From assembly GCF_014859565.1 (NCBI RefSeq), contig NZ_JACUUA010000043.1, positions 1-22,915 on the forward strand: DNA of 22,915 bases, in the 5' to 3' direction. The notes under the pieces were generated by a model that was given only the letters and a program-made list of their open reading frames with translations, was not told the origin of the DNA and made no database searches. Made by a program: the position numbers and the translations under genes. This document shows positions 22,683-22,915 of this stretch, piece by piece (position 1 is the first letter of the stretch; the number at the start of each line of letters is the position of its first letter). Source of the stretch: Marinospirillum sp. GTDB taxonomy: Bacteria; Pseudomonadota; Gammaproteobacteria; Pseudomonadales; Halomonadaceae.

Positions 22683-22915
22683 TTAACCGATGGTGATATT
22701 TGGCAGGGTCGGGGCGGTCAGTACTACTTTTTCTGACGGGGCTATTACCTTGGCGGTACCGGTAACCACCTTTTCACCCTTCTGGTTAGTGACCAGACAA
22801 TCCAGCTCCACAATCTTTTTGGCATCCTGCTTGTCTTTAACCGTCAGGGTCACGGTCAGAGTGTCATCCAGTTTTACCGGGCGGCGGAAGCTGAGTTCCT
22901 GACCCATATAAATGG
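22683..22915 (-). CDS. MaoC-type (R)-specific enoyl-CoA hydratase (5' end outside window)
   Basis: The last 76 or so residues of a hot-dog-fold hydratase. IYMGQELSFRRPVKLDDTL is the typical MaoC stretch, followed by VTVKDKQDAKKIVELDC, VTNQKGEKVVTGTA and VIAPSEK. The catalytic Asp/His motif would lie upstream, beyond the window edge, so activity cannot be judged. Such enzymes hydrate crotonyl-CoA and related enoyl-CoAs, often supplying PHA synthesis (PhaJ). The reading frame is open to the right edge, so the ATG at 22907 is internal and not the start. It is on the same strand as dnaX, and the intron remnant lies between them. Confidence 0.8.
   Translation of the reverse strand, partial: IYMGQELSFRRPVKLDDTLTVTLTVKDKQDAKKIVELDCLVTNQKGEKVVTGTAKVIAPSEKVVLTAPTLPNITIG

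Noticed and set aside
22662..22686. TTAATCT/AGATTAA stem as a terminator for the MaoC-type gene
   Set aside because: The stem is AT-rich, overlaps the stop codon and lacks a T-run on the - strand.

Overview
The window is ordinary chromosome from a gammaproteobacterium. Gene content and order point to the Pseudomonadales/Oceanospirillales side of the class. The block prmC-prfA-hemA, divergent from TPR lipoprotein-lolB-ispE-tRNA(Gln)-prs-rplY-pth-ychF, is in the order I know from Pseudomonas. The second block, dnaX-ybaB-recR-rnd-ycgL-ycgN, is one I associate with marine relatives such as Marinobacter. I cannot fix the genus from sequence alone.

Layout. Positions 1-738 (+) are a small accessory patch: the tail of an unidentified gene, then a RelE/ParE-type toxin-antitoxin pair with its own promoter. 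Positions 766-6424 (-) hold an EamA/DMT exporter, moeB, lrp, prmC, prfA and hemA. About 150-170 bp of divergent promoter region separates hemA from the + strand run at 6596-13629. That run is a TPR lipoprotein, lolB, ispE, tRNA-Gln(UUG), prs, rplY (two-domain CTC type), pth and ychF, with a strong terminator after rplY. Everything from 13700 to the end is on the - strand. Read in transcription order from the right it is: the end of a MaoC-type hydratase gene, a group II intron remnant, dnaX, ybaB, recR, rnd, ycgL and ycgN. After these come a poorly described four-gene membrane/regulatory cluster (four-segment membrane protein, three-segment membrane protein with a winged-helix tail, VWA-domain membrane protein, class II glutamine amidotransferase) and a wrecked DprA-like pseudogene.

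How the genes work together. HemA starts tetrapyrrole synthesis. PrfA terminates translation and PrmC methylates its GGQ motif. TPR-LolB-IspE concern the envelope and isoprenoids. Prs, RplY, Pth and YchF serve nucleotide supply and the ribosome. DnaX-YbaB-RecR-Rnd serve replication, repair and RNA processing.

The least ordinary items are: (1) a 71-nt group II intron 3' remnant (domains V and VI, with a bulged branch A) upstream of dnaX; (2) a DprA-like pseudogene with an internal deletion joining two conserved motifs; (3) the VWA / membrane-winged-helix / amidotransferase operon; (4) a tRNA-Gln with G37 and a T-stem mismatch; (5) a two-hairpin leader before rplY. I saw no CRISPR array, prophage, complete insertion sequence or rRNA.
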